Assembly (NCBI GenBank): GCA_040779345.1
Contig: JBFONU010000005.1
Coordinates: 1 to 64,000 of the forward strand
DNA: 64,000 nt
Direction: 5' to 3'
DNA from: Thalassotalea_H sp040779345
GTDB taxonomy: Bacteria; Pseudomonadota; Gammaproteobacteria; Enterobacterales; Alteromonadaceae
In this document: positions 1-8,626 of the stretch, one piece after another
How positions within the stretch are numbered: position 1 is the first letter of the stretch
How the letters are laid out: each line of letters opens with the position of its first letter
The notes under the pieces: generated by a model
What the model saw: the letters and a program-made list of their open reading frames with translations, nothing else
Database searches by the model: none
Told to the model about the DNA's origin: nothing
Made by a program: the position numbers and the translations under genes

Positions 1-559
1 TGCAGATAACTTGCTAGCTCGCCAGTTTAATCCTCCTGCGCCCAACCAAACGTGGGTGAGTGACATTACCTATGTGAGAACTTATGAAGGCTTCTTGTAC
101 GTAGCAACTGTCATGGATTTATTCTCTAGGCGCATTGTGGGTTGGTCGATGGATAAGAACATGGACAAACACTTGGTTATCAAAGCATTGCTTATGGCTG
201 TTTATCAGCGACAACCGAAGGCTGAAGTGATGGTACATAGCGATCAAGGGAGCCAATATGGCAGTGCTGATTACTTAGCGTTTATGAAAGAACATAATCT
301 TGTGCCATCAATGAGTCGGGCAGGAAATTGTCACGATAATGCGGTTGCTGAAAGCTTTTTCGCTACGATTAAAAAACGAATAATTAAACGCAAGATATAC
401 TCAACACGTAATGATGCGAAAGCAGAGATATTTAATTTTATAGAAATGTTTTACAATCCTAAAAAACGTCACTCACATACAGGCGGTGTGTCACCTGCTA
501 AATTTGAGGAAGCGTATTTTTCTGAGTTAGAAACTGTCTAGTGATGTCTGGGAAGTCCA
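1..559 (+). mobile_element. IS3-family insertion sequence, right-hand part
   Basis: This is the 3' part of an insertion sequence whose left end lies outside the window. It carries the end of an IS3-type transposase gene. About 18 bp past the stop codon the sequence ends in GGGAAGTCCA; read inward from the other strand this is TGGACTTCCC, the TG-start terminus typical of the IS3 family. The predicted last base is 559. Immediately beyond it, on the minus strand, the reading frame of a different small gene begins, so the insertion truncates that gene. The target duplication cannot be checked because only one end is present. Family assignment is firm; the exact end may be off by a few bases. Confidence 0.8.
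2..541 (+). CDS. IS3-family transposase OrfB, C-terminal part
   Basis: This is the catalytic half of an IS3-type transposase, a DDE (rve-fold) enzyme that cuts and joins the element ends. The frame is open to the first bases of the window (A-D-N-L-L-A-R-Q), so the true start lies upstream and 180 residues are visible. The DDE triad can be seen: D in WVSDITY, D in HSDQGSQY and E in CHDNAVAESFF, with the conserved FYNPKKRHSHTGGVSP stretch near the end. IS3 elements usually express this part by a -1 frameshift from a small OrfA, which would lie outside the window. Nothing visible suggests it is inactive. Confidence 0.9.
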   Translation, partial: ADNLLARQFNPPAPNQTWVSDITYVRTYEGFLYVATVMDLFSRRIVGWSMDKNMDKHLVIKALLMAVYQRQPKAEVMVHSDQGSQYGSADYLAFMKEHNLVPSMSRAGNCHDNAVAESFFATIKKRIIKRKIYSTRNDAKAEIFNFIEMFYNPKKRHSHTGGVSPAKFEEAYFSELETV

Positions 560-689
560 AACCTCTTCCTCGGCCTGCTTCCATTGCAACAGTGTCTTTA
601 TTGATTTTATAGGACCCTTTTAGGAGTATCTCGGGTTTATTGTTCTTAAGTCTTTCTAGCGCGTTGTAATAATCATTATGCAGCATCAT
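560..689 (-). pseudogene. Small fourth gene of the recombinase module, cut by the IS
   Basis: This is the 5' part of a small gene that follows the third recombinase. It starts at tandem ATG codons (689 and 686), overlapping the end of the recombinase gene by 14 nt, which suggests translational coupling. About 43 native residues remain (M-M-L-H-N-D-Y-Y-N-A-L-E-R-L-K...), ending near K-D-T-V-A-M-E-A-G-R-G-R-G. From position 559 the frame runs into the IS end, adds about 15 foreign residues and stops inside the IS. Small basic proteins with an N-terminal helical segment of this kind accompany some multi-recombinase modules, and Tn554 has a comparable small TnpC. Its function here is unknown. The rest of the gene should lie beyond the left end of the IS. 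Confidence 0.7.
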
Positions 690-2694
690 TTTTCCCCATT
701 CTTTTTTGTAGCTTAACAAGCTGCTCTAACTCGTTATGTTCAGTTCTATATTCGACAGAGCCGGGTGTTAAGCTCTCGACAAAAATAGTCATGCTATCAA
801 TAGTTTTCTTAACTTTACTGGGTTTTAAGTCAGCTTTATCACAATCAATACATGCTGTAATACTATGCATGAGTTTTTTATCACAGAGTGTTGTTGTTTC
901 ACATCCACCAAGAGGGGTCTCGGTATAAGCGCGTTGACCATCTTTAAATTGTTTAATCGTTTTTTTTCTATCTTGGTGTATTAACGCTTTTGATTCGGAG
1001 GTATTAGCTTTTATAGTACGTTCAATCACTCTGCCGTTTATGCCATCTAACTTTTCATCACTAAACAATATTTGCCACACCCAGGCTGTGTAATCAGCTA
1101 GAGGTTTTTCTTTAAGAAATTCATGCGCCATATGATTATTACTTTTAATATCAAATATACTTCCAGCTCTCTCAGCCCCATTTCCGTAATAAAAAGTCAC
1201 TTCATGGCATAAATGTTTTAGTTGGGCTTGAAGAGATCCGATAGAAACCAATCCACTTTGTGCTGAATAGACGGCTAAACTTCGGCGAAATTGATGTGTT
1301 TTTAAATGCCATATTTTGCCAACAGAGTATTTGGAATGTCGCCAATTTCTTTCAGGATCAAACTGTTCAAGGTATTTGATATCTTCTTCGGTAATTTTCA
1401 TTAGATCTTTGTTAAACAATGAATTTACCGACAGAGAGTTGGATAGAGGTGTACTTTTCCAATTTCTAACTTTTCCTTGAGGGAATTTTTTTTGATAGGC
1501 TTTTGAAATTAAGTAATTTATAGATAAAAATAATGGGCAAGGAGTCTGCCCTTTTTTAATTTTTGGCTCGATAGTAACGTCAATGAGACTTGCTATAGGC
1601 TTAGCTAAATTCTGCAATGCGGAAATAACCCTTTCTAAATCTTCAGTTGTTACCCACTGTTCTTGTTTTTTATTTCCAATATACTTTGTTGTATTGCCAA
1701 TTAAGCGAGCTCTTTTTCGTTTATGGAACTTATCAAGCTCTAAACAATTATAGTTAAGTGATAAAACTTCATCGTCCCTCATTCCACTATAAAAATGAAT
1801 TAACCCCTTACAAATTTGCATGAAATCAGATATATAGGTGAAGAATTTTCGGCGCTCGGTTGCAAATCCTCTCGATTTAGCAAAAGTAGATAGCGTATAT
1901 TCATCAAGCCACTTTTCCCATGCTTGTTTACGCATTACTGGGGAGTAGTTAGTTTTATGAGGAGGTGGTTCAATAACTAGTTTGTTTAATAGGTTACTGA
2001 TTCCTTTTGATACTTGCTCAAACTCTTCAACTATAGACCATGCTTCATTCAACCACAGTCCATATAATCTTGGGGGGATTAGCTCTGTTTGTTTTTTATT
2101 AGAACTAACTATACTATTTCTCTTCTCTAAGACATCAAATAGGGAGTTCGTAAGTGCAACTTCAAAGCCAATAGTATCTTTTAAGTAATGGTATAATTTT
2201 AGTGTTGGCAGCACCTGTTTATTAAACATTGCGGTATCATTTTTATATATAAATTTAACTAGTAGCCTTTTTGTTCCTAGAACTTGTATGGCAGACACAT
2301 CATTAAGTTTGGCAAATTGACACAATGGTTTAATAAAAGCAGTAAAGCGGCTATACAGGACGCCAACGGATAAATTGTTGTTATTTTTTCCTTTACTAAA
2401 GCGATAACATATAAACCATAACCAACGTGCTTCGTATTGATATGAGTTACCATCAATTGAGTCAAAATAAATTTTTGTTTTCCCCTTTTTAGTTGAACAA
2501 TATGGAGTGAGATCAAAGGACGGATCACCATATCGACTCAATACATTCCCTTTTACATCTCGAGAAATAACAAAATTGTCATTTGGATAAAGTGTTTTTG
2601 TTTTGTCTTGATAATATATATCAGGCATTGCTTTAAGGGGAACATAAAGAGGCAAGGTAGCAGGGTGTTCTAAAATTGTATTTTTATCAGGCAT
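676..2694 (-). CDS. Tyrosine recombinase, third of the trio (672 aa)
   Basis: This is a large tyrosine-type site-specific recombinase. Expected catalytic residues are visible: Arg in SGMRDDEVLSL (about residue 307), a beta-hairpin Lys in NTTKYIGNKK, HQFRR as the HxxR box (about 468), and a final His and Tyr in LKHLCHEVTFYYGN (Tyr near 501). After the catalytic domain there is a Cys-rich segment, GGC...LC...CIDC, that looks like a metal-binding knot, as in other long transposon recombinases. The start ATG directly follows the stop codon of the upstream gene with no gap. It is expected to act with the other two recombinases on the element ends. Its length is well above the 300-400 residues of phage integrases and closer to Tn554 TnpB. 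Confidence 0.8.
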   Translation of the reverse strand: MPDKNTILEHPATLPLYVPLKAMPDIYYQDKTKTLYPNDNFVISRDVKGNVLSRYGDPSFDLTPYCSTKKGKTKIYFDSIDGNSYQYEARWLWFICYRFSKGKNNNNLSVGVLYSRFTAFIKPLCQFAKLNDVSAIQVLGTKRLLVKFIYKNDTAMFNKQVLPTLKLYHYLKDTIGFEVALTNSLFDVLEKRNSIVSSNKKQTELIPPRLYGLWLNEAWSIVEEFEQVSKGISNLLNKLVIEPPPHKTNYSPVMRKQAWEKWLDEYTLSTFAKSRGFATERRKFFTYISDFMQICKGLIHFYSGMRDDEVLSLNYNCLELDKFHKRKRARLIGNTTKYIGNKKQEQWVTTEDLERVISALQNLAKPIASLIDVTIEPKIKKGQTPCPLFLSINYLISKAYQKKFPQGKVRNWKSTPLSNSLSVNSLFNKDLMKITEEDIKYLEQFDPERNWRHSKYSVGKIWHLKTHQFRRSLAVYSAQSGLVSIGSLQAQLKHLCHEVTFYYGNGAERAGSIFDIKSNNHMAHEFLKEKPLADYTAWVWQILFSDEKLDGINGRVIERTIKANTSESKALIHQDRKKTIKQFKDGQRAYTETPLGGCETTTLCDKKLMHSITACIDCDKADLKPSKVKKTIDSMTIFVESLTPGSVEYRTEHNELEQLVKLQKRMGKNDAA

Positions 2695-4596
2695 CTATAG
2701 TACTCCCAATTCGTCTAGTAACTCTAATTTACGATACCAATAATCGGAAAGTTCCTCTTGTTCAAATACCTGATTTTTAACATCATGTATCATTTTTACT
2801 TGTTCTTCTCCAAGCTCTTTAATTTGACAAAGAATAGTATCAATACGAGCCAGTAGTAATTCATAGACATTTTTAAAGTGTTCAGCTGAATGAGCTAAAT
2901 GTTCACTTTGTAATACCAAATATTGTATTGATAAGAGTTTTCTAATATCAATTTCATCGCCATGAACTCTATATTTACTACAGAAAAGACAACTCTTTTG
3001 ATCTTCACAAGCAGGAGTTATTAAACTAGTTGATATGATTTCAGGTATCCCTTGAGGTATGTTTGGTTCAATACACTCACCACTGGGAGTACTTTGTTCG
3101 TTACCTGGTTCAAGAAGTAATTGATTAGATAATTGACTAAAGTAATTTGAAAGTTCTTCGGAGCTTTTTTCAAAATCGGAACTTGCGTAACTAGAGTTTG
3201 ATGTTTTATTACTATGTTGAAGTATATAACTGCTTAGGGAGCTACCATGATTTTCTCTAAGCCATAGCCCTTTTGTTACTCGAATTGTTTTGCTAGTCGC
3301 AATAAACGTATTTTCGTTAAATAAGTTTGAGGTTGCACTACGAATTTGACTACTAAGATTACCTGAGATTTGAGCAGGAATTAATCTTGTGTTACATACA
3401 TTTAAAAATAGTTCTTTATAGTTTTTATTGTAGTATGTTAGTAAGTAACTCCGTAATAGCAGGAATTGTTTAAAGTCTTCGATAAACTCAGTTTGAATAT
3501 TGTATTTTACGGGTTGCCCATTTGATCGCCATTTAATACTTTTAAAATTTTTTTCAGCATTTTCTATATTGTAATCTTCACTAAAAATTAAGCTTGCAGC
3601 GGTACTATCATTTTCTCCAGTTAAAAATAAAAAATGCATAAAGTATGCTCGACAGGCATATAAAGCGATAAATGCTCGTGCTGTTGAATATAGAGAATTG
3701 GCTTTGATCTTATCTTGTTTAGCTTTATTTATAGCGTGATTTCGATGACCAGTGTGTTTAAAGTGCCCTGATGCAACGATTTCATTGAGGCTATAATCAC
3801 GAGCCTCATTAAAGTTAAAAACGGGGGATTTTTTTAGTTTATTACTATCCTTATGTATTATCTTGCCAACGGGAGTGAACCAATATATTTCTTTACCTAT
3901 ATTGAAAGTAAATGGAAATTGTTCATGATTTAATACTATTGAACTAAAGCGTCTAAATATATATGTATATTGACTAAATTCAGTTGAAAGAACTTCGTCA
4001 GATAGCTCTTTAGAATGTACGGTTTCTTTACTGTTGCTAACTATTAAGTAGTTACTATCTATTAATTCATGACTATCGAGGTTGAGCAAAAAAGAGCAAA
4101 ACTCTATTATCCAGCGTTGATAATTATGTGCAGAGTTGCTCGTTAATCCGATTTTTAATTCTCTATCATAAATTTGAACTTTATGCTGAAGGTCACTTGA
4201 ATAGTGCATTAGTGCGCTTTTGATAGATTGTTGGTTTATATTAAGTTCTAATCCATTGTCTTTTAGATAATCTAAGAAAGCTAATACTCTTTTTAACCTG
4301 TTATCAATAGTAAGGACACTTATACCGTCTATATATAGATCATTTATATATTTAAGTAACAGTTTGGCTATTTGAACTCGGACAGGATTTAACGAGTTAG
4401 GAATAACAAATAACTGTTCTCGTTTTCGCTTCTTCGTTAGGTAGCATATTTTCCCAAAGTTGAAATGATAGTGCTGGAGCTTAATAGTAATATTATCAAC
4501 ACGTTTAAAAATAGCAGGATTATCATCCAATTCGAAAGCTTTGTTTATATATTCTATGGTGTATATAACAGGCTTGAGCAGTTCATATTCAGGCAT
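2695..4596 (-). CDS. Tyrosine-recombinase-like protein with degenerate active site, second of the trio (633 aa)
   Basis: This is the middle gene of the trio; its ATG overlaps the stop of the first gene by one base (TAATG). The overall plan resembles a long tyrosine recombinase: an N-terminal DNA-binding region, then a catalytic-like region. The box I segment reads TGENDSTAASL (about residue 326), where active enzymes have TGxR, so the first catalytic Arg appears replaced by Asn. A later segment, LQHSNKTSNSSYAS, keeps a His and a Tyr in the usual spacing. Near residues 533-541 there is a C-x5-C-x2-C cluster typical of long transposon recombinases. A non-catalytic or structural role in a hetero-complex with its neighbours is my inference. 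The family is likely, but activity is uncertain. Confidence 0.7.
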   Translation of the reverse strand: MPEYELLKPVIYTIEYINKAFELDDNPAIFKRVDNITIKLQHYHFNFGKICYLTKKRKREQLFVIPNSLNPVRVQIAKLLLKYINDLYIDGISVLTIDNRLKRVLAFLDYLKDNGLELNINQQSIKSALMHYSSDLQHKVQIYDRELKIGLTSNSAHNYQRWIIEFCSFLLNLDSHELIDSNYLIVSNSKETVHSKELSDEVLSTEFSQYTYIFRRFSSIVLNHEQFPFTFNIGKEIYWFTPVGKIIHKDSNKLKKSPVFNFNEARDYSLNEIVASGHFKHTGHRNHAINKAKQDKIKANSLYSTARAFIALYACRAYFMHFLFLTGENDSTAASLIFSEDYNIENAEKNFKSIKWRSNGQPVKYNIQTEFIEDFKQFLLLRSYLLTYYNKNYKELFLNVCNTRLIPAQISGNLSSQIRSATSNLFNENTFIATSKTIRVTKGLWLRENHGSSLSSYILQHSNKTSNSSYASSDFEKSSEELSNYFSQLSNQLLLEPGNEQSTPSGECIEPNIPQGIPEIISTSLITPACEDQKSCLFCSKYRVHGDEIDIRKLLSIQYLVLQSEHLAHSAEHFKNVYELLLARIDTILCQIKELGEEQVKMIHDVKNQVFEQEELSDYWYRKLELLDELGVL

Positions 4597-6026
4597 TAAG
4601 CTACTTCCAATAATGATTTCAAGTGTTTTTCCCAGCCTAACTTAGCCTCTTTGACAACTTTCATATTTGCATTAAAGTCGAAGTATTGTTGTGTTGTACT
4701 AAGATCGTTGTGGCACATTCGAACTTTGACGAAGCGAAATAACAGATCAATAGAATCGCCAATATTATCCTTTGTATTTATCTGTTCTAATCCATGATTC
4801 ACAATGTTCATCCCAAAGGTTGCACGCGTGTCGTGAAACTTGAAGCTAGCAGTGAAACCCAATTCAGCTAATTTAGGTTTTAACCGCTCACATACGAATG
4901 TTGTTACAGCTTGTCCTGTTGGTAACTGTCGATAAAATTTAGCATTAGAATCTGATTTGGACATGTAGAATGGATGCCCCTGCTGTGAGAGAAATAGGTA
5001 CTGCAAATCAATGTATGTAGGCGGGTATTGGTTTTTTTTGTGACGTTTCTGAGATCGCTCAGAATTTATGTAAATTTGGATTTTTTGATATAGTTCTGTA
5101 GGAAAGTATATGGTGATACTTTTATCTCCCTTACTATCAACTAATCCATTTCCATTTTTGTTATATCTTCCAGCGTATACAGCAACTTCTGTTATGGAAT
5201 CTTCGGGTACATACTGAAAATTTTCACGTCTTAGGGTTAATATTGTTTGTAATCTTGCACCTGTACATAAGCCAATTAGAAAAATTAAAGTCATTTCCGT
5301 ATTATTTAAGTGTTTTAATGCGTTGATTAGAGTTTCTTGTTCATGATAATTTAAAGGACGAAGTTCACCACCATCAATAATCCGACCCTCGTAAGTCGAA
5401 TGTTCGCGCTTTCTTGCTGTGGGTATACGCCCTTTTATCGCTTGCGAAACATCTGATGTTTTAACTGTTTTTATATATCCACCACGACCCTTATCTGAAA
5501 TCATAATTTTAGTTTCTCGATCCTGCCAGGGAGGAAATTCAAATTGTATATTCTCCATACTAAGTAAATAACGATAAAAATTAACAAGGTTAGACATATG
5601 TGACTTTGCGGTAGATGCAGCTAACTCTCCTTTAATGATTCTATCTGTAAGGTGTCGACGATAGCGCCTTAAAGGTGAGTTTGATTTACGGGTACAAACT
5701 AAATAATCAATTTCGTTGTCTAAACAGTAATTGCCAAAATATTTCATTGAGTCAGCAATACTACCTAATGTAGTTGAATGTGGAAGATCTATTGATTCAA
5801 GTTTATTTAAAAGGTAATTATTAGCGTAATTCCATAAGGAGTGGTTAGGTAATAACAATAATGGAAAGTGGTAAAATGTGGTTACCTCAATATCTTCAGT
5901 TTCATCCGCGAAGTATTGATCTTTTGAGGTATTTAATTTTGAAGGGAAAAATTCAGGTGCTTTTGGTTTTATTGTTGTAGGTGTATAAATATGAAATTCA
6001 GGAACTACAACTTTGACTATAGACAT
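4596..6026 (-). CDS. Tyrosine recombinase/integrase, first of the trio (476 aa)
   Basis: This is a phage-integrase-type site-specific recombinase that breaks and rejoins DNA through a tyrosine. The full catalytic set is visible: Arg in CTGARLQTIL (about residue 258), HDTR as HxxR (about 398-401), and His and Tyr in CHNDLSTTQQYF (Tyr near 447). The N-terminal half has the helical SAM-like core-binding region. The ATG is preceded by GGGAAG, a usable ribosome binding site. It is the promoter-proximal gene of a tight operon with two more recombinases and is closest to the junction with the disrupted glycosylase gene. It is a good candidate for the enzyme that integrated the element. Confidence 0.88.
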   Translation of the reverse strand: MSIVKVVVPEFHIYTPTTIKPKAPEFFPSKLNTSKDQYFADETEDIEVTTFYHFPLLLLPNHSLWNYANNYLLNKLESIDLPHSTTLGSIADSMKYFGNYCLDNEIDYLVCTRKSNSPLRRYRRHLTDRIIKGELAASTAKSHMSNLVNFYRYLLSMENIQFEFPPWQDRETKIMISDKGRGGYIKTVKTSDVSQAIKGRIPTARKREHSTYEGRIIDGGELRPLNYHEQETLINALKHLNNTEMTLIFLIGLCTGARLQTILTLRRENFQYVPEDSITEVAVYAGRYNKNGNGLVDSKGDKSITIYFPTELYQKIQIYINSERSQKRHKKNQYPPTYIDLQYLFLSQQGHPFYMSKSDSNAKFYRQLPTGQAVTTFVCERLKPKLAELGFTASFKFHDTRATFGMNIVNHGLEQINTKDNIGDSIDLLFRFVKVRMCHNDLSTTQQYFDFNANMKVVKEAKLGWEKHLKSLLEVA

Positions 6027-6134
6027 GAACTTCCCAACCCAGTTAATTCCAAATGACTAATTAAGGTATAGGTAATTAACCCAAGCGTGTCAATATTCTC
6101 TATTACTTATATGTGCTCGTTAAGTTCCTAAAAC

Positions 6135-6317
6135 TTATGGGTGCCAAACAAAGCCACTTTGAAATATTTTTTTTGAAAAAGCCGATAGCACTCTATCATC
6201 ACTTAAGTGTGTTAGTGTGTGAGGGTGATGTGACAAGTCGGCAAGTAACTGTTTTAAGAGTTGTTCGCCGCCTTTTCTCTTGGCCGCTCGAGCATAAAGT
6301 GCTTTAAATGATTCCAT
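6135..6317 (-). pseudogene. Tag-like DNA-3-methyladenine glycosylase I, 5' remnant
   Basis: The first 58 or so codons match the start of the Tag-like base-excision glycosylase often found next to prlC in this order (M-E-S-F-K-A-L-Y-A-R-A-A-K-R-K-G-G). It proceeds to the conserved F-Q-S-G-F-V-W stretch, then ends after H-P at a stop codon. The family is normally about 190-220 residues, so most of the protein, including the catalytic region, is missing. The start lies 10 bp after the prlC stop, so the two once formed an operon. The break coincides with the start of the recombinase module, so the likely cause is integration into this gene. The missing part may lie at the far end of the element, outside the window. 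Confidence 0.7.
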
Positions 6318-6326
6318 TATGACGAC

Positions 6327-8372
6327 TTATTCGTTAATACCACAATGTAATAAAAGCGCATCAATTTTAGGGTCTCGACCTCTAAAGGCTTTAAATAACA
6401 CACTGGGTTCTTGTGAGCCGCCTTTTTCAAGAATATTGGTTAAGAAATCATGACCGACTTTTTTATTGAAAATCCCTTCTTCTTCAAAACGGCTAAAGGC
6501 ATCTGCCGATAGAACTTCGGCCCATTTATAACTGTAATAGCCAGCGGCGTAACCGCCACCAAAAATATGGCCAAAACTATGCTGGAAACGGTTGAAATCT
6601 GTAGCCTTAATCACCGCATATTTATCGCGAACAGAATTAAGTGTGTTTTGAATGTAGTGGCTAACCTCTTGCTCAGGGTTATAATTTGCATGCATAGTAA
6701 AGTCAAAAATACTGAACTCTAGTTGACGAAGCATCTGCATCGCGGATTGGAAATTTTTAGCCGCTAACATTTTATCTAGCATAGCTTGTGGCAAAGGTTC
6801 ATTGGTTTGGTAATGACCTGAAATGAAAGCAAGTGCTTCTGGTTGCCAGCACCAGTTTTCCAGAAATTGGCTGGGTAATTCAACCGCATCCCATGGCACC
6901 CCGTCGATACCTGATACACCACTGGCATTAATTTGTGTCAGCATATGATGAATACCATGACCAAATTCATGAAATAACGTGACGACTTCATCATGGGTAA
7001 ATAAGGCTGGTTTATCACCTATTGGCTTATTAAAGTTACAGGTGAGGTAGGCAACAGGATACTGAATTTCGCCGTTAGCGAGCTGTCTTCTTCCTACGCA
7101 ATCGTCCATCCAAGCGCCACCACGTTTTTTGGCTCTGGCATACAAGTCTAAATAAAAGCTACCACGTAAGTTGTTTTCTTCATCAAAGACGTCAAAAAAT
7201 TTAACGTCTTTGTGCCATGTATCGATATGCGTTTTTTCGGTGATTGTTAAACCAAAAAGTCGATGAACTACTTCAAATAACCCTGAAACCACTTTGTTTT
7301 CAGGAAAATACGGGCGTAATTCTTCATCTGAAATCGCGTATCGTTTTTGTTTTAATTTTTCGCTGTAATAAGGTAGATCCCAAGCTTGGAGATTGTCTTG
7401 ATCGAATTCAGCTTTGGCAAATGCGATAACTTCATCCAGGTCTTGTTGGCCTTGATTTTTTGATTTTACTGCTAAATTTTCTAAAAATGCTATGACTTCA
7501 TCGGTTGATGAAGCCATTTTTGTGGCAATAGATTTTTCGGCAAAGTTATCAAAATCAAGCAATTGTGAAAGCTCATGGCGCAGTGCCAAAAGCTCATTCA
7601 TGATTTCGCTATTATCAAACTCGCCAGCATTCGGGCCTTGATCTGATGCTCGGGTAACATAACCTCGGTATAATTTTTCTCTTAGCTGCGCGTTGTCACA
7701 ATACATCATCACAGGTAAGTAACTTGGAATGTCTAACGTAAATAACCACCCTTGTTTGTCATGGTCTTTTGCTAATTCAGCAGCAGCTTCTTTCGCGCTG
7801 TCTGGTAAGCCAGACAATTCAGTTTCATCGATAATATTAACGTTATAAGCATGGGTTGCATCGAGTACGTTGTTGCCAAAAGTTGAGCTTAATTCTGAGA
7901 GGCGAGTAACGATTTCGCCATAGCGTTTTTTATGCTCTTCATTAAGGGCAATGCCTGATAATTTAAAATCACGTAATGCATTATCAATGACTTTTTTCTG
8001 GGCTGACTCTAGTAAGGTGTATTCATGACTTTCAGCGAGCTTTTGATAAGCATTATAGAGTTCCTGATGCTGGCCAACAAAGGTACCATATTCTGATAAG
8101 AGTGGCAGGCATGATTCATAAGCTTCACGCAATTCATCACTATTCACCACTGAGTTCATATGCGAAACCGGTGACCATAGTTTTCCTAATATGTCATCAA
8201 CTTCATCGGTAGGCGCAATTAAATTATCCCAAGTGTAGTGATCTTGGCTAAGCACTTCTTCAATTGTTTTTTTGCAATCAGCTATCGCTTTTTCTACGGC
8301 AGGCTTTATATGTTCTGGCTTAATTAGTGAAAATTTTGGCAGATGCGTTTGCGATAAAAGTGGGTTGCTCAT
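6327..8372 (-). CDS. prlC: Oligopeptidase A (M3 zinc metallopeptidase)
   Basis: This cytoplasmic zinc peptidase degrades short peptides, including cleaved signal peptides. The HExxH zinc motif is clear as LFHEFGHGIHHML (about residue 464), with the downstream Glu-containing segment of the M3 family. The length of 681 residues and the N-terminus (M-S-N-P-L-L, then P-K-F-S-L-I-K-P-E-H-I) match Escherichia coli PrlC, which supports the start. The broken Tag-like gene follows 10 bp downstream. The gene is divergent from the large signalling gene starting at 8627, with 254 bp between them that should hold both promoters. Nothing odd is seen. Confidence 0.95.
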   Translation of the reverse strand: MSNPLLSQTHLPKFSLIKPEHIKPAVEKAIADCKKTIEEVLSQDHYTWDNLIAPTDEVDDILGKLWSPVSHMNSVVNSDELREAYESCLPLLSEYGTFVGQHQELYNAYQKLAESHEYTLLESAQKKVIDNALRDFKLSGIALNEEHKKRYGEIVTRLSELSSTFGNNVLDATHAYNVNIIDETELSGLPDSAKEAAAELAKDHDKQGWLFTLDIPSYLPVMMYCDNAQLREKLYRGYVTRASDQGPNAGEFDNSEIMNELLALRHELSQLLDFDNFAEKSIATKMASSTDEVIAFLENLAVKSKNQGQQDLDEVIAFAKAEFDQDNLQAWDLPYYSEKLKQKRYAISDEELRPYFPENKVVSGLFEVVHRLFGLTITEKTHIDTWHKDVKFFDVFDEENNLRGSFYLDLYARAKKRGGAWMDDCVGRRQLANGEIQYPVAYLTCNFNKPIGDKPALFTHDEVVTLFHEFGHGIHHMLTQINASGVSGIDGVPWDAVELPSQFLENWCWQPEALAFISGHYQTNEPLPQAMLDKMLAAKNFQSAMQMLRQLEFSIFDFTMHANYNPEQEVSHYIQNTLNSVRDKYAVIKATDFNRFQHSFGHIFGGGYAAGYYSYKWAEVLSADAFSRFEEEGIFNKKVGHDFLTNILEKGGSQEPSVLFKAFRGRDPKIDALLLHCGINE

Positions 8373-8626
8373 ATTAATTATAATCTTTTGTCTATGTTGC
8401 TATAGATGTAAGTACAGCTAGGGTGATATTCAAGTCATTACAGTAAGTAATCTATGAGATAAATAAAACTTAATGTTAACGTTATGTAAATTGTTGGTTT
8501 TGTTGATTATTTTAAGGGGGCTTTTAGTGCTATTTTTTGGACGTTAACCACGAAATAGGTATAATTAAATATAATGCGCTATTTTTCACCATAAATGCTT
8601 TGTTTTAAAAGGTCGCTATATCACCT

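Larger units (their letters stand above)
560..6140 (-). mobile_element. Tyrosine-recombinase trio module (end of an integrated element)
   Basis: Three large, adjacent tyrosine-recombinase-type genes and a small fourth gene form one minus-strand operon with spacings of -1, 0 and -14 nt. The module is distinctly AT-rich and abuts a broken glycosylase gene at about 6135-6145, which marks the element-chromosome junction. Modules of several recombinases are known from Tn554 (TnpA, TnpB, TnpC), recombinase-in-trio elements and gamma-mobile-trio islands. Protein sizes (476, 633 and 672 residues) do not let me assign it to one of these without a search. Cargo genes, if any, must lie left of the IS and outside the window. 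The exact right end is uncertain by roughly 10 to 100 bp. Confidence 0.65.
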
